From Mesostigma viride (taxonomy: Eukaryota; Streptophyta; Mesostigmatophyceae; Mesostigmatales; Mesostigmataceae), in assembly GCA_009746045.1 (NCBI GenBank), contig RPFO01000104.1, positions 6,228,208 to 6,292,207 on the forward strand: a stretch of DNA of 64,000 bases, read 5' to 3'. The notes under the pieces are model-generated. The model ran no database searches. It was not told the DNA's origin and saw nothing but the letters and a program-made list of their open reading frames with translations. This document shows positions 12,285 through 24,200 of this stretch, one piece after another. A program made the position numbers and the translations under genes. Numbering within the stretch: the first letter of the stretch is position 1; each line of letters opens with the position of its first letter.

Positions 12285-12635
12285 CTAGCTAGCTAGACCT
12301 TTTCAGTGGTTTTCCATTTGCGGGTATTTCCTCGTAAATGGTGGGAGAGCGACGGATCGCAGCAATGGTGCTCACCACTAGACACTCCCGGCCAGTTTGG
12401 CTCGAAACACACGCCCTGATCAAGCAAGCTGTTTCCGGCCCCAACGTCTAGGTCATCTAGTCGTTCTACACGTAAGCCAGCCATGATAATTTCAATGCAC
12501 AAGGCAGCCTACACATTTCCATCTCCATTCATATTCATCATCCTGCACGACTCGAAACCGCGGACAAGATAACGGCAGGCTCGAGCTACCATCATTGGTC
12601 CGGATTCTCCCGATTTCTGGCCTGCGCTGGTTGCC
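12285..12635 (+). repeat. Copy 2 of the ~350-bp dispersed repeat
   Basis: Same family and orientation as 3024-3366. Shared landmarks are CTAGACCTTTTCAGTGG, GCAATGGTGCTCAC, CGAAACACACGCCCTGATCA and AAGATAACGGCAGGCTCGAG. The first 30 bp (TTGACTGACTAGCTAG) agree with copy 1, which suggests the true left end. Confidence 0.75.
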
Positions 12636-12639
12636 TCCT

Positions 12640-13590
12640 TGATACATGACATGCATGCATAGCATGACATTGGCATTGCCATCACTACCTAGAAATACAA
12701 GCATAGTTTCTACCGGTCTAACTTGATAGTTTCTCTTCAAAATCGACACAACAACTAAGTATCAATGCAGTACTTATCAATTCACAACTCGCTTGAATTA
12801 AAGGAAAATAAGTATAGAATATATCTCCGTTGGGAAATGGGAGTACATGATCATTGTAGCACATATCCCTGAGTTGAGAAGGGGCTCTTTGGCATTCTTG
12901 GCTGCTTGCTGCAAGGCCGGTCAAGCTTTATGCCATGCATAATGACTGCATGATTAACTAATTGGAGTCTAGCACCGCATGCATGCATGCATGCATGCAT
13001 GCATGCATGCATGCCACGAGCGAAAAGTAGTGCGCCGAGCACTGCATGCAGCTTATATGCACGAACGCTTCAATATATCGGGTACCCGTCCGTGACTCCC
13101 CATGCAACGGGAGCACGAGTTTAATTCATTAATCAATATTAATCATTATTAAAAAATTTTATTCATTATTAAAATTAAATTGGAACATATCTCTGTTGGG
13201 AGTACATGCATGTAGTAGTCCTGACATATCCCTGAGAAGTGGCATAATATATGAAGTGAGACAACTAGCATATATGGGCCACTTCCTACAAGGGTATAGG
13301 GTGTAAACTACACCTTAGTAGCTGCTCTGGACCCGTGCACAAATTAGTGTACCTGCACCAAGTCTATGTATTCCAGCAGCTAAGGTGCGGACATAGGGTG
13401 GAAGATCATCATGCATGGCGACACATTGGCTAGGGCATGGTGGTTCAGCAGCTATAGAGAGTAGCTCTCTGCACGTACAGGCAAAGCTAATTGGCTAAAT
13501 AGTATCATCGGTGCATGGGGAGTACCATCATAGGCGCACTGACATGCGCGTAGGCGTGGGCCGGCCATGCATGTGCTAAGCTAAGCCTGA
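12640..13590. other. AT-rich intergenic DNA with a (GCAT)n tract and one LINE-tail hairpin
   Basis: Holds a (GCAT)n microsatellite at 12978-13014 and, at about 13086-13150, the sequence GTGACTCCCCATGCAACGGG followed by AGCACGAGTTTAATTCATTAA. The latter is the hairpin-plus-AATT end shared with LINE tails at 19188 and 41530. No coding frame is supported. Confidence 0.45.
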
Positions 13591-14990
13591 CTAGTCTACA
13601 CTGCTGCTATATATATTTCCCTGGGCTGGGGTGGCGGGGGTGGCGGGGGGCGCCTGCCATGCAGGGCCCTTCTGGTCGACACTCGACGTGCATGGATGAC
13701 CGCCCCCCTCCAGTATACCGGCTTCCCCCCTGTGGTCTGCATGCCGGAGCATGCATGGAGGTCGGTCCGTCATGCATAGCTCCCGTCGCCGTTGTTGCTG
13801 CGCCAGGGTCAAGTCATCGTCCAGCGTGTAGGAAGTCCTCGCGAGCTTCTTGCGGCGAAACAACAGCTTATCCGCCATGTGGAGGAGCATGGGTGCATGC
13901 CGGGCCAGCCTTACCCCGCGCGTGGGGGAGGCAGACAGCCGACATCCGCAGCTCACCATATGCAGTGCTCAAGTTGCATGGGGGTAAGGACTTGTCGCGC
14001 TAGAAACCCTATGGCAAGAGACGTACTCGGAGTGACCTCACCTGCCGGCTGGTCGACGTGCTTGACGATGACGTTATGGCCGCGCTTGGTGATGTCGGCT
14101 TCCTCACGGAGGTCGAGCGTTTGTTGCTTGAGCTGCACATGCCGTGATGGTGGAGGCGGTGGAGGTGGTGTGGCGCTTCAGCATGTCCGCCCAGGTCTGG
14201 GTGCCGGGGAGGAGCATCGTCGGCTGGACCAGGGCGAGGTGCTGGCTGGGCGGCAATGTCCTTCACCGCCTTGGCGGTGAGGCCTGCGGTGTTTTGCAGG
14301 CACTCAATGGCGATGGCGTTGTCGTGGAGGCGCTTGTTGATGCCAGCTAGTCGAGGAGCTGCCAGGCGGTGATATGGCGGCGGTGGTCAGTGGATGCGGT
14401 GGTGCATGGCGGTGGAGGTGGAGGCGAGGAGCCCTGGCAGAGGTGCATGGAGGTGCATGGTGGTGGCGGAAAGGTGAGGGTCGAGCTCAGCAGCCATGCA
14501 GCGTGCTGCCCATTGCTGCCACATCTGCAGCGAGGGGAGTCACGTGCTGCTCGAGGTCGGGCCTCCTTATGGAGGGAGCGGATGGTGGATTCGGAAATGG
14601 AACGATCCCAGATCTCGCCGTCAGCGCGCATGAGGCTGTCGAGATGGAGGCACAGCTCATAAAGCGAGGCGATCCCGTTGAAGATCGATGCAGTGCATAT
14701 GGTGCATGCATGCAGTGCACGGGTCGTCGATCGACATGCAGTCGTGGTCGTCAATCGACTTTAATTGAAGGGTTGGGGCCGAAAGCGCGGTTCTGCTGGC
14801 CACTGGGCGCGGTTCTGCTGGGCGACTGCGTTTGGGATCACACGCAGGCGATACCGAGGGCGAGGCCGCAGGGGGATCAAAGCCGATCGAGTGGACTACA
14901 CACGCTTGAGTAGTGTCACCGCTGCCTGCTAGACCGGGCGGAACTACAGCCGGAGCTGCATGCGTATTTTCTTGGCTCATCGCAGCTACT
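13590..14990 (-). mobile_element. Decayed LINE ORF1 (gag-like) remnant
   Basis: Several minus-strand frames read together as an ORF1-type protein: near 14980 a Pro/Ala-rich start (MSQENTHAAPAVVPPG), a helical piece (SLYELCLHLDSLMRADGEIW) near 14640, MQLKQQTLDLREEADITKRG near 14138, and near 13860 ADKLLFRRKKLARTSYTLDD followed by DLTLAQQQRRREL. The last resembles the basic C-terminal domain of L1-type ORF1 proteins. The frame changes several times and runs of GCATGCATG interrupt it, so it is a pseudogene. The fit to L1-type ORF1 is from pattern memory. Confidence 0.5.
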
Positions 14991-15239
14991 AGCCGCCAGG
15001 CTGCGTTGCATAATAGACGAGCGTTTAAGCTCGTCATAATATTGCTGCGTGATAGCTCCGAGAAAATATATCAGCGTGTGCTTAATTCTTAGAAAGACGA
15101 AGCGTTTGTGATATATTCACGGCCGAATTTGTTGCCCAAACGTGAAAGTTATGAGCTCCGCCGTCAGCCAATGCATGATGGCTACCTCGTGGCTCGTCCA
15201 TAGAGGCATGCGATATTGTAAGTGACACAACTATCAATT

Positions 15240-15600
15240 AAGGAGACAACCATGCAGCGCATGCCAGAAATCGGGAGAATCCGGACTATGGTAGCTCAAG
15301 CCTGCCGTTATCTTGTCTGCGTTTTCGAGTCGTTCAGGATGATGAATATGAAAGGAGGCGGAAATGTGTAGCCAATGTTGTGCATTGAAATTATGCATGG
15401 CTTACGTGTAGAGCGACTACATGACCTAGACGTTGGGGCCGGAAACAGCTTGCTAGTAGATCATGCAGGGCGTGTGTTTCCGGAGCCGAACTGTCCGGGA
15501 GTGTCTAGTGGTGACGGCACCACTGCTGCGATCGCTCTCCCACCCGATTTACGGTCGAGGAAATACCCGCAAATGGAAAACCACTGAAAAGGTCTACTAA
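15240..15600 (-). repeat. Copy 3 of the ~350-bp dispersed repeat, inverted
   Basis: Reverse-oriented copy of the repeat at 3024 and 12285. Here both ends carry a similar word in the same orientation (GGAGACAACCATG at about 15241 and AGAGACAACTATG at about 15608). This could be a target-site duplication or internal sequence; the other copies do not settle it. Confidence 0.7.
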
Positions 15601-15639
15601 CTATCAAAGAGACAACTATGCCTGGACGCATCACGATAT

Positions 15640-16743
15640 AGTCAATATATTGTCAATATATATTCATTAAACATATAATAACTTACAGCAGAGTGAAATC
15701 ACTCAAACCAAAGCAAACGCCCAGCTAGCTATAAACCTGTACACAGAGCCATGTCAAAGCTCTATACTACGATATATAATATATTGTCAATTATAGTCAA
15801 TATATATTCATTGAGAATGATAGATTACGGACTCAGGTGAGATGGGCATGCAACATAAGGAAAACCCCCGATAACTGGGATAATAACCCTGAAGAAGTTA
15901 ATAGTAATCTGACGCGGACATCCAAGGATCACGCCAGCTGCACAAGGTACAACTAACTATACATACATCACAAAACTACACGTGCAGCAACAGCGCTGCC
16001 GGCCCACCATGCAGGCCTGAAAGGGATCTAGTAGTAGACCGCATGGGTCACTACAAAGTCGGCCCGGGTGCGGCGGAATAACACATCAGCCACGGTGCGA
16101 GTGAGGGCGAGTGACAGGCGCTGCCGCCAATACGAGGACCACGTGCGGGCCGACCACGGGGCGGTCTGACCCTCCTCGAGGTCGAGGCGGTCTTCACGGC
16201 GCTGGCAGCACTCGTGGAAAAACTCCGCTGTCTTGGGGCCCATGGCCCCGAACTCCTCAAGGACAAAGGGGATGACCTGGTGCATGGGGCCCCACATTGC
16301 CGTAGGAGGCAAACTTGTCGCGCTCAGCCACAGCGGCAGCAGCGCTGGCATCCACATGCAGCCGCCCGGAGGATGTGGCGACCGGAGAGCGGCCGAGCCA
16401 CGGAGACATCGATGAGCAGGTGCATGGCAACCCTGCCCGTCGTAGTCAAGCACGGTAATGTCGGGCGGGGCGGTGGTTGGGTGAGTAGAGGCCGGGTGGC
16501 CCCATCGGCGTCCTCGCACTTAATTGATGGTGGAGTGGGGAAAGACCGACCGAACCATGGCACACACCACCCGGAGGAGTCTGAGCGGTATGGAGATAGG
16601 CTGGTTGTCTCTTTGATAGAGGTCAGAGGAACCAGTTCTGGTTCTGCTGGCCACCCATGCACGCGATGTAGTAGTGCGTCCCAGTAGTATCCAGAGCAAG
16701 CCCGCAGCTGCCGCAGGACGCACCCGCCGTGATGAGAGGTTGC
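15640..16743 (-). mobile_element. LINE fragment A: restriction-like-endonuclease C-terminus plus 3' UTR
   Basis: Minus-strand coding (about 16735-16028) matches the second half of fragment B next door: zinc-knuckle remnant, DITVLDYDGQGC...IDVSVARPL, PFVLEEFGAMGPKTAEFFHE, and SYWRQRLSLALTRTVADVLF to a stop at 16028. Downstream, 15837-16028 repeats 16783-16975 closely. It is 5'-truncated at the point corresponding to about 17624 in B and has several indels, so it is dead. Confidence 0.7.
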
Positions 16744-16744
16744 G

Positions 16745-18345
16745 GTGTCAATATATATTCATTGAGAATGATAGATTACGGAGGTGAGATAGGCATGCAA
16801 CATAACGAAAAACCCGATTACTGGGAGAATAACCCTGAAGAAATTAATAGTAATCTGACACAGACATCCAAGGATCACGCCAGCGGCACAAGGTACAACT
16901 AACTATACATCACAAAACTACACGCAGCAACAGCGCTGCCGGCCCACCATGCAGGCCTGGAAGGGATCTAGACCGCATGGGTCGCGACAAAGTCGGCCCG
17001 GGTGCGGCGGAATAACACATCAGCCACGGTGCGAGTGAGGGCGAGTGACAGACGCTGCCGCCAATACGAGGACCACGTGCGGGCAGACCACGGGGCGGTC
17101 TGACCCTCGAGGTCGAGGCGGTCTTCACGGCGCTGGCAGCACTCGTGGAAAAACTCCGCTGTCTTGGGGCCCATGGCCCCGAACTCCTCAAGGACAAAGG
17201 GGATGACCCGGTGGGGCCCCACATTGCCGTAGGAGGCAAACTTGTCGCGCTCAGGCTGCCACAGCGGCAGCAGCGCCGGCATCCACAGCCGCCCGGAGGA
17301 TGTGGCGACCGGAAAGCGGCCGAGCCACGGAGACATCGATGAGCAGGTGGCAACCCTGCCCGTCGTAGTCAAGCACGGTAATGTCGGGGCGATGGTTGGG
17401 TGAGTAGAGGGCGGCCCCATCCGCGTCCTCGCACTTGATGGTGGAGTGGGGAAAGACCGACCGAACCATGGCACACACCACCCGGAGGAGAGCGGTATGG
17501 AGATAGAGGAACCAGTTCTGGTTCTGCTGGCCACCCATGCACGCGATGTAGTGCGTCCCAGTAGTATCCAGAGCAAGCCCGCAGCTGCCGCAGGACGCAC
17601 CCGCCGTGATGAGAGGTTGCGGGGCAAAGAGCTGGTGGCGGAGAGCGATGGCGTAAAGGGCCGGAACCAGTGTGAACAAAGGGCTCATGGGGAGGGCGCG
17701 CAGGAATGCGGACCCCACGCTCCCCTCAAGGGAAACGGAGTGAAGCCAAGCCTTCCCCTGATCGTTCAAGCTCGCATGCAGACCCATCCAGTCGGCACAG
17801 TGTAGTATACCCGCGTAGGTCTTTTGTTGTTTTTCATGAACGCAGGCAGGGAAGACACTAGGACTGACGACAGTGGACACGCCGGGCGTGCCCCGGGGCA
17901 GGCGACGGTGGACGGCCTGAGCGGGGCGGACGAGGTCGCAAGCCTGCTGGATCCCGAGGTAAGAATCCTGCACAGCCTGCACAAAGGGGAAGGGGGATGG
18001 GGTGACCAAGTCGGGAATGGCGCTGACGGCGCTGGGGACCAACCGGCGGATCTCCGCCCAGGCCTGAGCAACAGAGCCAAGGAAGGCGGCGGGGGCGAGG
18101 CGGGCGGCGCGGGTGAGCCCACACCCGCCCATGCGGCAGGGGAGGGTGGCCAAGCGCATGGAGTGAGCTGGCAGGCTAGGGCCGGGGAGGAGCACCTGCA
18201 AGGCGGCCTGAATGCGCTCGTCATGGCCTTCCGCGGCAAGCCGCACCAAGTGGGGGGGAGCGCCACGGAGCCAGTGAACCACCCGCGGGTGGGCGCAAAA
18301 CCACAGGAGGAGCCCTTTAGTCTGGGGGTCCTTGAGGCGCGCTCA
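16745..18345 (-). mobile_element. LINE fragment B: C-terminal RT region, zinc knuckle and endonuclease domain
   Basis: A 343-codon frame (18282-17251) starts in the region after the RT palm: LPCRMGGCGLTRAARLAPAA, then a CCHC-type knuckle CGSCGLALDTTGTHYIAC, then PDITVLDYDGQGCHLLIDVS, which fits the PD-(D/E)xK core of restriction-like endonuclease LINEs. After a frame change near 17300-17400 a second frame carries FVLEEFGAMGPKTAEFF and RLSLALTRTVADVLFRR to the stop near 16968. The RT palm itself is absent, so this is a 5'-truncated copy. Algal LINEs of the Dualen/RandI type combine such domains, but the clade is not provable here. Confidence 0.7.
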
Positions 18346-18359
18346 AGTAAAAATATAAT

Positions 18360-19085
18360 TATACTTACAGCAGAGTGAAATCACTCAAACCAAAGCAAAC
18401 GCCCAGCTATAAACCTATATACAGAGCCATGTCAAAGCTCTATACTACGATCGCATCTCCCTCGCCTGGCACGCTTTACGCCAGTACCGGGCCTGTGGCG
18501 CAAGCCCCTGGGCAAGATCAAGAAACAGTGACAGACAGGACCTGTTCAAGGTCCTCGTCCTTCCTGTTCTCACGTACGGGGCCGAGACGTGGACCCTCAC
18601 CGCCGACCTGGCCCGCAAGCTGGACGGCGCGGTCACCAGCATGCTGCGTTCCATTTTCAGAGTAGGATATGCTGCTCATGTCCGCAATGAGGACCTGTAC
18701 CAGGGCATGCCCTATATCACCAGCACCATTAAGCAACGACGCCTGCAGCTAGTAGGGCACCTAGCTCGCACCAACCAGGTAGACACCTCACGTGGCCAGC
18801 CCCCCCGCAGGACTGCGACCAGCCCAGCCTGGCCGGCACTTCCTGACGTGGGCTGGGCCCAGTGATGTTAGACGCCGCAAGGCCCGCACCTTCAAAGAAC
18901 AGCTAGTAGAGGACATGGGGGGCCTCGGCCTCTCTGTGATTTGGAAGAAGATGATGGACAAGGCCAAGTGGGCCCAGGTCATAGAGGACAACGAGCCCCC
19001 CCCAGTGGGGAAGCGCCCGCGTGTGCAAACCCGTGGGAGGCACGCCAGATAGCTCCCCTAGGGCAGCGTGCGGCTGCCTAGATAG
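18360..19085 (+). mobile_element. LINE RT C-terminal fragment
   Basis: Frames around 18450-18640 give FKVLVLPVLTYGAETWTL and DLARKLDGAVTSMLR, the typical end of a LINE RT. The next frame (18641-18800) gives RVGYAAHVRNEDLYQGMPYI and RRLQLVGHLARTNQVDTS, and 18792-19052 ends with HFLTWAGPSDVRRRKAR and VGKRPRVQTRGRHAR. Two frame changes and the lost palm show a degraded copy. It is preceded by a ~90-bp stretch (18360-18450) that also occurs at about 15665-15775. Confidence 0.75.
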
Positions 19086-19187
19086 ATGTTGTAGTTAGAA
19101 TGCTGTTAGATAGATGTAGTATGTAGCCGATGTAGATAGATTAGACCAGTAGGACTGTTTGCACCCATCCATCCATCCATCGGGGTT

Positions 19188-19262
19188 AATGCTCCGTGAC
19201 TCCCCAACGGGAGCACGAGTCTAATTAATTAATTAATTAATTAATTAATTAATTAATTATAC
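19188..19262 (+). repeat. LINE 3' hairpin and (TTAA)n tail
   Basis: The stretch GCTCCGTGACTCCCCAACGG + GAGCACGAGT can fold through GCTCC/GGGAGC and is followed by (TTAA)n. The same hairpin word is seen at 13086 and, inverted, at 41545. It probably forms the 3' recognition end of the LINE family ending at 19085. Confidence 0.65.
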
Positions 19263-19319
19263 TACGATATAAGACCAATGGAAACGCCTAACGGGAGGAA
19301 CCTAATAGCCCTGCTGCAC

Positions 19320-19480
19320 CGCAACTGAAATCAGCCCGCGTACGGCGGAGCATGATGTCAGCCATGGCCCGAGTCAGCGCCACCGACAAGCGCTGACGCC
19401 AATATGACGTCCAGGTCCGCGCCGATCATGGGGCCCGCTGGCCCTCTGGACAGGTCCAGCCAGTCAATATATATGGTACC
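19320..19480 (-). mobile_element. Diverged scrap of the fragment A/B LINE family
   Basis: On the minus strand it reads like the extreme C-terminus of fragments A/B (QRLSVALTRAMADIMLR-like, preceded by a Trp-rich stretch), clearly diverged. It is short and broken. It shows that a second lineage of the same LINE family once inserted here. Confidence 0.45.
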
Positions 19481-19729
19481 GCATAAAGCATGCAAGCCAA
19501 AAAAAGTCATTCATCGTGCACGGCTCATGTACGGCCACTTAGAGCTACTCCCCATGCCATGCAAGCTCTCGCACTGCCAGACATGCAAGCAAGGCACCGG
19601 CGCATAAAAGCTGTATGCACAGTTACATGAACCTAAAAATTTTATGGACGTAGGTACCAAGTATCTTGTACTTGTAAATGCCTTTTGCACAATTTGCAGA
19701 GATTTACTACACCACTTCACTGCTCTTAA

Positions 19730-20840
19730 TAAGGGGTTCGAGCCCTGCTTGGACATCCTTAACGAGCGCGAGCACGGCGGGGTTGGCACAGTGGCGCTAC
19801 CGCAGGCCTGGCCGACCTGATTTATGCGGACGACACCACCCTCATCGCGCGCCCCGAGCACATTCAGACCTGGCTGGACTGTCTGGGCTTGGAGGCGAGG
19901 GCGGTCCAGGGTTGGAGAGTAGTGTCAAAACTGAGGCGATGGTGATTGGGGCCTCCAGTCACCCACCGCTGCCGCGCCTGCTCGACGGGACGGAGGTCCC
20001 GTTCCGTGACCGCTTCAAACTGTTGGGGAGCCTGCGCTCCCTGACACCGCCGACGATGTGGACATCCGCATCGGCCTGGCCTGGGCCAGGCTCCGTTCGC
20101 TCAACACCTACTGGCGAGCTCGAAGAGCCTGGGCGAGCACCGCAAGCGCATGCTCTTCAAGGTCCTCGTCCTCAAGGTGCTCACGTATGGCGCCGAGCCG
20201 TGGACACTCACGGACACACTGGCAGCGAAGCTAGACGGCGCGGTTTACACTGGATGCTCTGACAGGTCCTGAATGTAGGGTTTTCCAAGCGTAGGTCATT
20301 AGAGTCTTTGTATCAGGGCATGCCTCGTATTTCGGATGAGATTAGGCAGCGTAGGATAGCATTTGTAGGACATCGTGCTCGCACCAGCCAGGTCGACACC
20401 GCCCTTGGTCTGGCTGGCCCCCAGCGGCTTGGCCAACCAGGGCGGCATATTTTGACCTGGCCTGGCCCCAATGACATTCCCAGGAAGCTAGGTAAACCTG
20501 CCATGAACTACATCCAGATGTTGCTGGCCGGCCTAGTGCAGTCCCAGCCCCGTTCGAACACCGAATCCACTCCCTCTCCAGGGCTTCTTTGGACTGCCAT
20601 GCAGAACAAGATGCGGTGGCAGAAGGCAGAAGCATTTCCAGGCTCCTACGCCAGCCCCTCTGGGCAAGCCACCCCCCCCCCCCAAGAGGAAGGGGCGTTT
20701 TGCTGAGTAGTGTAGTTAGGATTTTATAGACTAGATTGCTTCGAATTAGGTTAGTTCGATTACGCGGCTTCCTCCACCTCCACCCACCCATCAAGGAATA
20801 TGTGCTACATGATCTCCCAACGGAGGCATGTTATAATTTA
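19730..20840 (+). mobile_element. LINE RT fragment with YADD box and 3' end
   Basis: About 19805-19870 encodes ADLIYADDTTLIARPEHI, the catalytic YADD box of a non-LTR RT. It continues with thumb-like sequence (TEAMVIGASSHPPLPRLLDG, then VPFRDRFKLLGSL), VLTYGAEPWTLTDTLAAKLDG, and 20308-20706 SLYQGMPRISDEIRQRRIAFV. The 3' end shows a C-tract, AAGAGGAAGGGGCG, and the tail GATCTCCCAACGGAGG...TTATAATTTAATTT. Frames change several times; this is a 5'-truncated pseudogene related to 18360-19085 and to the tail fragments at 11518 and 41210. Confidence 0.75.
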
Positions 20841-21262
20841 ATTTAATTTTCTTTTACTACACAGGCAAGTCCGGCATTCTTGCATCCTCTCACTTTCCTT
20901 TCTCCTTGTCCGATATTAGTAATCGGATCCAACGCTTCTCCTAGAATCCCATCTCTAAGTTGTCGGGCATAACAACATGCCACCGCATCGAGGAGGTCTA
21001 CCGACCTGCGTGACTAATTAAATAGTTAATTACGTATCGAACTGATTAAGAGAGTTCCGGCTACTACAAAGTGGGTGCATGACGGGATGGTAACGATAAA
21101 GGATCCTTGCACAGTGTCAACCCTACACAGGCTGTCTATTGTGAAATACTCTACAAAAAAGTGTTGGTCCAATGCCGGCATTCTGTCGCTCAGAGCCGCA
21201 AACACCTCCCCACGCCCTCCTTGGCCCCTCCGTACTACCGCTTCACAAGGCAACCCCATTTT
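20841..21262. other. Short intergenic stretch 3' of the zinc transporter
   Basis: About 420 bp between the LINE tail and the transporter stop codon. It would hold the transporter 3' UTR on the minus strand. No terminator-like or coding feature stands out. Confidence 0.4.
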
Positions 21263-24200
21263 CTAGTATCCCTGCGGTTCCCGCGCGCCCCCTGGCATGA
21301 GTGGGTACGCCTCGGTCCCCTCGATCTGGACCACCATGTGCTCAATGCCTGCATCATGGAACATGCTTGTGACGAGCGCCAGCATCTGCTGCTGGTCCAC
21401 GTGCGCCTCCACCAGCAGCTGCAGCGAGCCCACCGTGGCGCTCGGCGTGTGGCTCCAAAAGTGGGCGCGCCGCACGTCCCGGACGCCCGGGATCGTGGGC
21501 AGCTTTGCGAGCGCGGACCTTATGCGGGCGCCCGTCTCGCCACGCGGCACCCGCTGCAGCAGCACTTCAGCGGAGGACTTGAGGAGGGGGATCACCGACG
21601 ACACGATGAGTGCTGAGACAAAGAGGGAGCAGAGCGGGTCGGTGAGCGTCCACCCCTTGTACTTGATGAGCAGCGAGCTGGCGATCACACCCACGCTGCC
21701 CAGCGTGTCGGCCAGCACGTGCAGGAAGATGCCCTGCGGGGAGGTGCCGGACATGTGGGGAGGGAGCAGCAGCAGGGAGCCCCCGAGAGAAAGCGAAGGG
21801 GGCGGAGACAGCAGCAGGCAACACGGGCAAAAAGTTGGCGAACAGGGACAGAAGATAACGATTGTTGGGAGAAGATAAAACAAGGGCAGTTGTAAGCCGT
21901 GGGTGACGAGCCAAAAAAAGATCAACTGTGACTGGGTGGATCAGGGAGAGTGAGTGCCCGCGTGGTGAGATGCACAAGGCACAAGGCCATGCTCCTGGAG
22001 AGGCATGCGCGCACAAAGTGCAGGCAAGGCACCAGAGCTGATTACGTGTTGCGCATGGTGTTGGACGCATGGGTTCTACGCATGGGTTGTCCGCATGGGG
22101 TTGCACGCATGGGGGTCAACTGGGGGCAAGGTCCCTCACTGTGGTCCATTGCGCTTTATTAGCATAATCTTTAGCCATTATAGCCATAGATTCATCAACA
22201 GCATGTTCTATTGCTGCAATTAGCTCAAAATAGAACTTGATTTGTCACTAGAACACATTTTCGGTATGGGGCACCAGGACATGCACCCACCCCAAATGTT
22301 GTCGCACCTGCCAGGATCGGACTATCTACTCCCCTTTCCCCCCCCCCCTCCCTCCCTTTCCTCCCCCCCCTCCCCCCCCGCCTCACCCCATGTTTCCAAG
22401 GATGCCACATCCACTCCACACACACACACACAGACACACAGAGGCAAGAACTACCACCCACCCACCCGCATGTTGTGGTCACCCGCACACACCACACAGT
22501 GCCAAGAATGGCAAAACCCACCCACCTGCATGTTGTGGTCGTCGTGGAGGTGTGCGTGCGCGTGTGCCACCGCGGCCGATGCCGTGACGGGAGCAAACTG
22601 TTCCAACCCGAGCACGTGCCGTGCGCCAGGGGACAGCGGCTCCTCACACCCGTGCCCATGCGCATGGCCATGGCCACACCCAGGGTCCTCCTCCGCGTCA
22701 TGCTCGGCGTGCCCATGACTATGCCCATGGTCACGATGTTGCCCATGGCCATGCCCATGGTCGTGGCCAGGACAGTCATGGTCCTCATGCCCATGACCTG
22801 ACCTGCCTCGCCCGTGCCCATGCCCATGCCCATGGTCATGCTTGTCCGAGGCCCCATGTCCATGACAAGCCTTGCCGTCCCCATGCGAGTGGCCATGACT
22901 CGCCGCCCCCCCCTTGCCCCTCCCACCCCCCTTGCTCCCCCCGTGGTCACCACCATGATCGCAACCGCCGCCCACGCCATGACTGTGCCCGTGGCCGCAC
23001 TCCGCAAGACCCTGGAGCTCTGCCACGGTGGCCTTCTTGGAGGATTTTCCGGACAAGGGGCACCCGCCATCCCCGTGCGTGTGCCCGTGGCCGCCGCCCC
23101 CGTGGGAGTGGTCGTGGAAGAAGGCGAGGCCGACGAGGTTCACGGCCAGGCCCAGCACGGACACCAGCAGAAGGTTCTCCCCAAATATGTCCGGCGGGTC
23201 GTAGAAGCGCTCAAAGGACTCGAGGATAATAAGCACGCCCACAAACACGAGGAAGACCGCGTTGATGAAACCAGAGAGCACCTGCGGGGGGGGGGGGAGG
23301 AAGGGAAGGGAGGCACTGAATGGCACGGGGTAAGAGGGTCCGCACCACAGGTGCAAGGGTGATAAAGGTCCATAGTGTCTTAAGTCTGTAATGTAGCGTC
23401 AAAAGACCATAGTGCAACGGTGTGGCTGGGAGGCAGAGCAAACGGCAGTGAGCAGGCCGGTGCATATGCCCATCGAGCGGGGGCATGCCGGCATGGATCC
23501 ACGCCTCTCCATGCCGCCTACCTCCCACACATGGCCTCACAAGGCAACCACTGGGTTCCAGCTCAACGGCACACCGCCCCAGAGCTATCCATCCGGTCGC
23601 ACCGCCCCAGGCCTAGAGTATACTTGGAATCGTGCCACCCGAGACATGGTTTCTTGCGGAGCTGTACAAGCCTTCCGAGCTATAATGGCAGCCTTGCGAC
23701 GCCAAAGTGCCCCACGCGCCTGCGTCGCGAGCCAACCCCATGTGCAATAAACCTGCCAGCCACCCCCATGTGACTGGGCCATTTCTCCCGCCCTCTCCCC
23801 CCCAAATGTGCATGAGCCACTCACCCACCCACATGCTCCCCCACCCCCACCCACCCACACCCACCTCCATGCGGCCAAACCCGTAGGTGTACGTGTAGTT
23901 GCTGGGCATGCGTGCGATGAAGGACGCGTACAGCCCAATACCCAGCGCGGCGCAGTCAAACAGCATGTGCACGGCGTCGGAGATCAACGAGAGCGAGTTG
24001 GAGTACAGCCCGTAGCCCAGCTCCACCAGCATGAACATCGCGTTGATGACGAGGAAGATGCTGATGCTGCGCGTCTTGCCCCGCTCGGTCATGTGCGCCC
24101 AGAACGCCTGCAGGGTGCTGCGGCCGCCAGTGGGCGCGACGCGGTTTTTGCGCATGCCGCCGCCGCCGCCGCCGCCCAGGATACCCCCCCCACCTGTCGC

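Noticed and set aside
19700-19760. tRNA-like B-box GGGGTTCGAGCCCTG
   Set aside because: No A-box, no acceptor stem pairing and no anticodon arm found upstream; a chance match within LINE debris.
22242-23362. Plus-strand ORFs rich in Pro/Met/His opposite the zinc transporter exon 2
   Set aside because: Antisense shadows of the His/Gly loop (CATG/GTGCC repeats).
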